Source: Chitinophagaceae bacterium (GTDB lineage Bacteria; Bacteroidota; Bacteroidia; Chitinophagales; Chitinophagaceae). Taken from it: a DNA stretch of 64,000 bases. The DNA is taken from positions 434,001 through 498,000 of the forward strand of contig JAMLHK010000001.1 in the NCBI GenBank assembly GCA_023957155.1, written 5' to 3'. The position numbers and the translations under genes are program-made. The notes beneath the pieces are model-generated. The model was not told the DNA's origin. It was given only the letters and a program-made list of their open reading frames with translations, and did no database searches. Of this stretch, positions 63,361 through 64,000 are shown piece by piece; position 1 is the stretch's first letter, and each line of letters begins with the position of its first letter.

Positions 63361-64000
63361 ATGGGAATCGTTATGCTGGCAACCATATTAGCTTTTGTTA
63401 TTACATTTACCGCTATCCCTGTGATTATCAATGTCTCAGAGATAAAAAAGCTGTATGATCTGCCGAACGCCAGGAAAATACACGCCGGACCCATCCCCTC
63501 TCTCGGAGGACTGGGTATATTCGCCGGTTTTATTATTTCCTGCCTGATGACGATCTCCTTTAGTTCGGAACCCGGTTTTCAATACTTTTTTGCTGCGGCT
63601 CTTGTTATTTTTTTCCTGGGATTAAAGGATGATATCCTGGTACTGACCCCAATGAAAAAATTTATCGGGCAAATTATTGCTGCCTTTATTCTTATTTATA
63701 AGGGAGGGGTAGCTATTCAGTCCATGCACGGATTTCTTGGCGTAAACGAGTTACCCGAAATCGTAAGCTTAATCATCACCTACCTTACCGTAATCGTTAT
63801 CATTAATTCTTTTAATTTAATTGATGGCGTTGACGGGCTGGCCGCAGGGCTCGGTATCTTTACCACAGCTATTTTCGGTACCTATTTTTACGTGGCTGCT
63901 CAAATAGGATATGCAACACTTGCATTCGCCATGTGCGGCAGCCTGCTGGCATTTTTAATTTTTAACCGCTCTCCTGCCCGTATTTTCATGGGCGATACCG
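63361..64000 (+). CDS. WecA/MraY-family polyprenyl-phosphate sugar-phosphate transferase, partial
   Basis: The frame opens at ATG 63361 and is still open at the window edge (213 codons seen). The protein has several membrane helices (ATILAFVITFTAIPVII, FFAAALVIFFLGL) and the family motifs KIHAGPIPSLGGLGIFAGF, the cytoplasmic LGLKDDILVLTPMKKFIGQ, NSFNLIDGVDGLAAGL and ARIFMGDT. It transfers a sugar phosphate, probably GlcNAc-1-phosphate, from UDP-sugar to undecaprenyl phosphate, the first step in O-antigen or exopolysaccharide synthesis. It faces away from the transketolase gene across a 232-bp gap. Confidence 0.92.
   Translation, partial: MGIVMLATILAFVITFTAIPVIINVSEIKKLYDLPNARKIHAGPIPSLGGLGIFAGFIISCLMTISFSSEPGFQYFFAAALVIFFLGLKDDILVLTPMKKFIGQIIAAFILIYKGGVAIQSMHGFLGVNELPEIVSLIITYLTVIVIINSFNLIDGVDGLAAGLGIFTTAIFGTYFYVAAQIGYATLAFAMCGSLLAFLIFNRSPARIFMGDT

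Overview
The window reads as part of a Bacteroidota chromosome, most likely family Chitinophagaceae; a genus such as Niabella is possible but not shown. The reasons are a SusC/SusD pair with an ECF sigma factor and a FecR anti-sigma factor, many lipoproteins and twin-arginine proteins of Bacteroidota type, a PafA-like phosphatase, DUF4838 and DUF6807 (PmoA-family) proteins, and GH106 and GH99-like (WbsX-type) glycosidases. No rRNA, tRNA, CRISPR array or intact mobile element was seen.

Layout. (1) 0-15.2 kb is one long minus-strand array. It starts with an exported glycosidase-like protein and continues with a Tat-type DHDPS-family aldolase, a beta-helix protein, a lipoprotein amidohydrolase, a purple acid phosphatase, a PafA-like phosphatase, RidA and a 3-hydroxyacyl-CoA dehydrogenase. 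It ends in a glutamate-1-semialdehyde-aminomutase-like gene and a second dehydrogenase, both broken by several 1-2 base losses within the first 1.26 kb. (2) 15.2-22.1 kb holds a decayed REP-associated tyrosine transposase, three small secreted or lipoprotein genes, an ECF sigma / anti-sigma / DUF4097-type module and a ClC channel. (3) 22.4-29 kb is a minus-strand set: sialidase-like protein, TIM-barrel lipoprotein, second RidA, SMP-30 lactonase and a two-domain esterase. (4) 29.3-40.3 kb has a PmoA-family lipoprotein, an AT-rich zinc-ribbon membrane gene between inverted REP-like repeats, a sulfatase, a GH36-like protein, a Tat-type BNR-like protein, a DUF4838 protein and a GH42-like protein. 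(5) 40.5-58.9 kb is a polysaccharide utilisation locus (PUL): ECF sigma, GH106, FecR, SusC with an STN domain, SusD, then six tandem GH99-like proteins. (6) 59-64 kb has a ThuA-like protein, a Tat-exported DegT-type aminotransferase, a metallophosphoesterase, a transketolase N-terminal subunit and the start of a WecA/MraY-family transferase.

Inferred logic. The PUL would import a glycan through SusCD and cut it with GH106 (alpha-L-rhamnosidase family) and six related GH99-like enzymes. The sulfatase, phosphatases, GH36-like, DUF4838 and esterase proteins could remove other decorations. An unusual number of enzymes normally found in the cytoplasm (aldolase, lactonase, amidohydrolase, PLP aminotransferase) carry export signals, which suggests sugar-acid chemistry outside the cytoplasm. 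The substrate cannot be named from sequence alone.

The most notable points are the six GH99-like paralogues that all keep an N-E-(W/F)-x-E motif; a 23-bp exact repeat upstream of both the PUL sigma gene and GH106; the GH106 gene lying between sigma and anti-sigma; families of short hairpins that accompany a dead RAYT; and the zinc-ribbon gene bounded by exact 23-bp inverted repeats.
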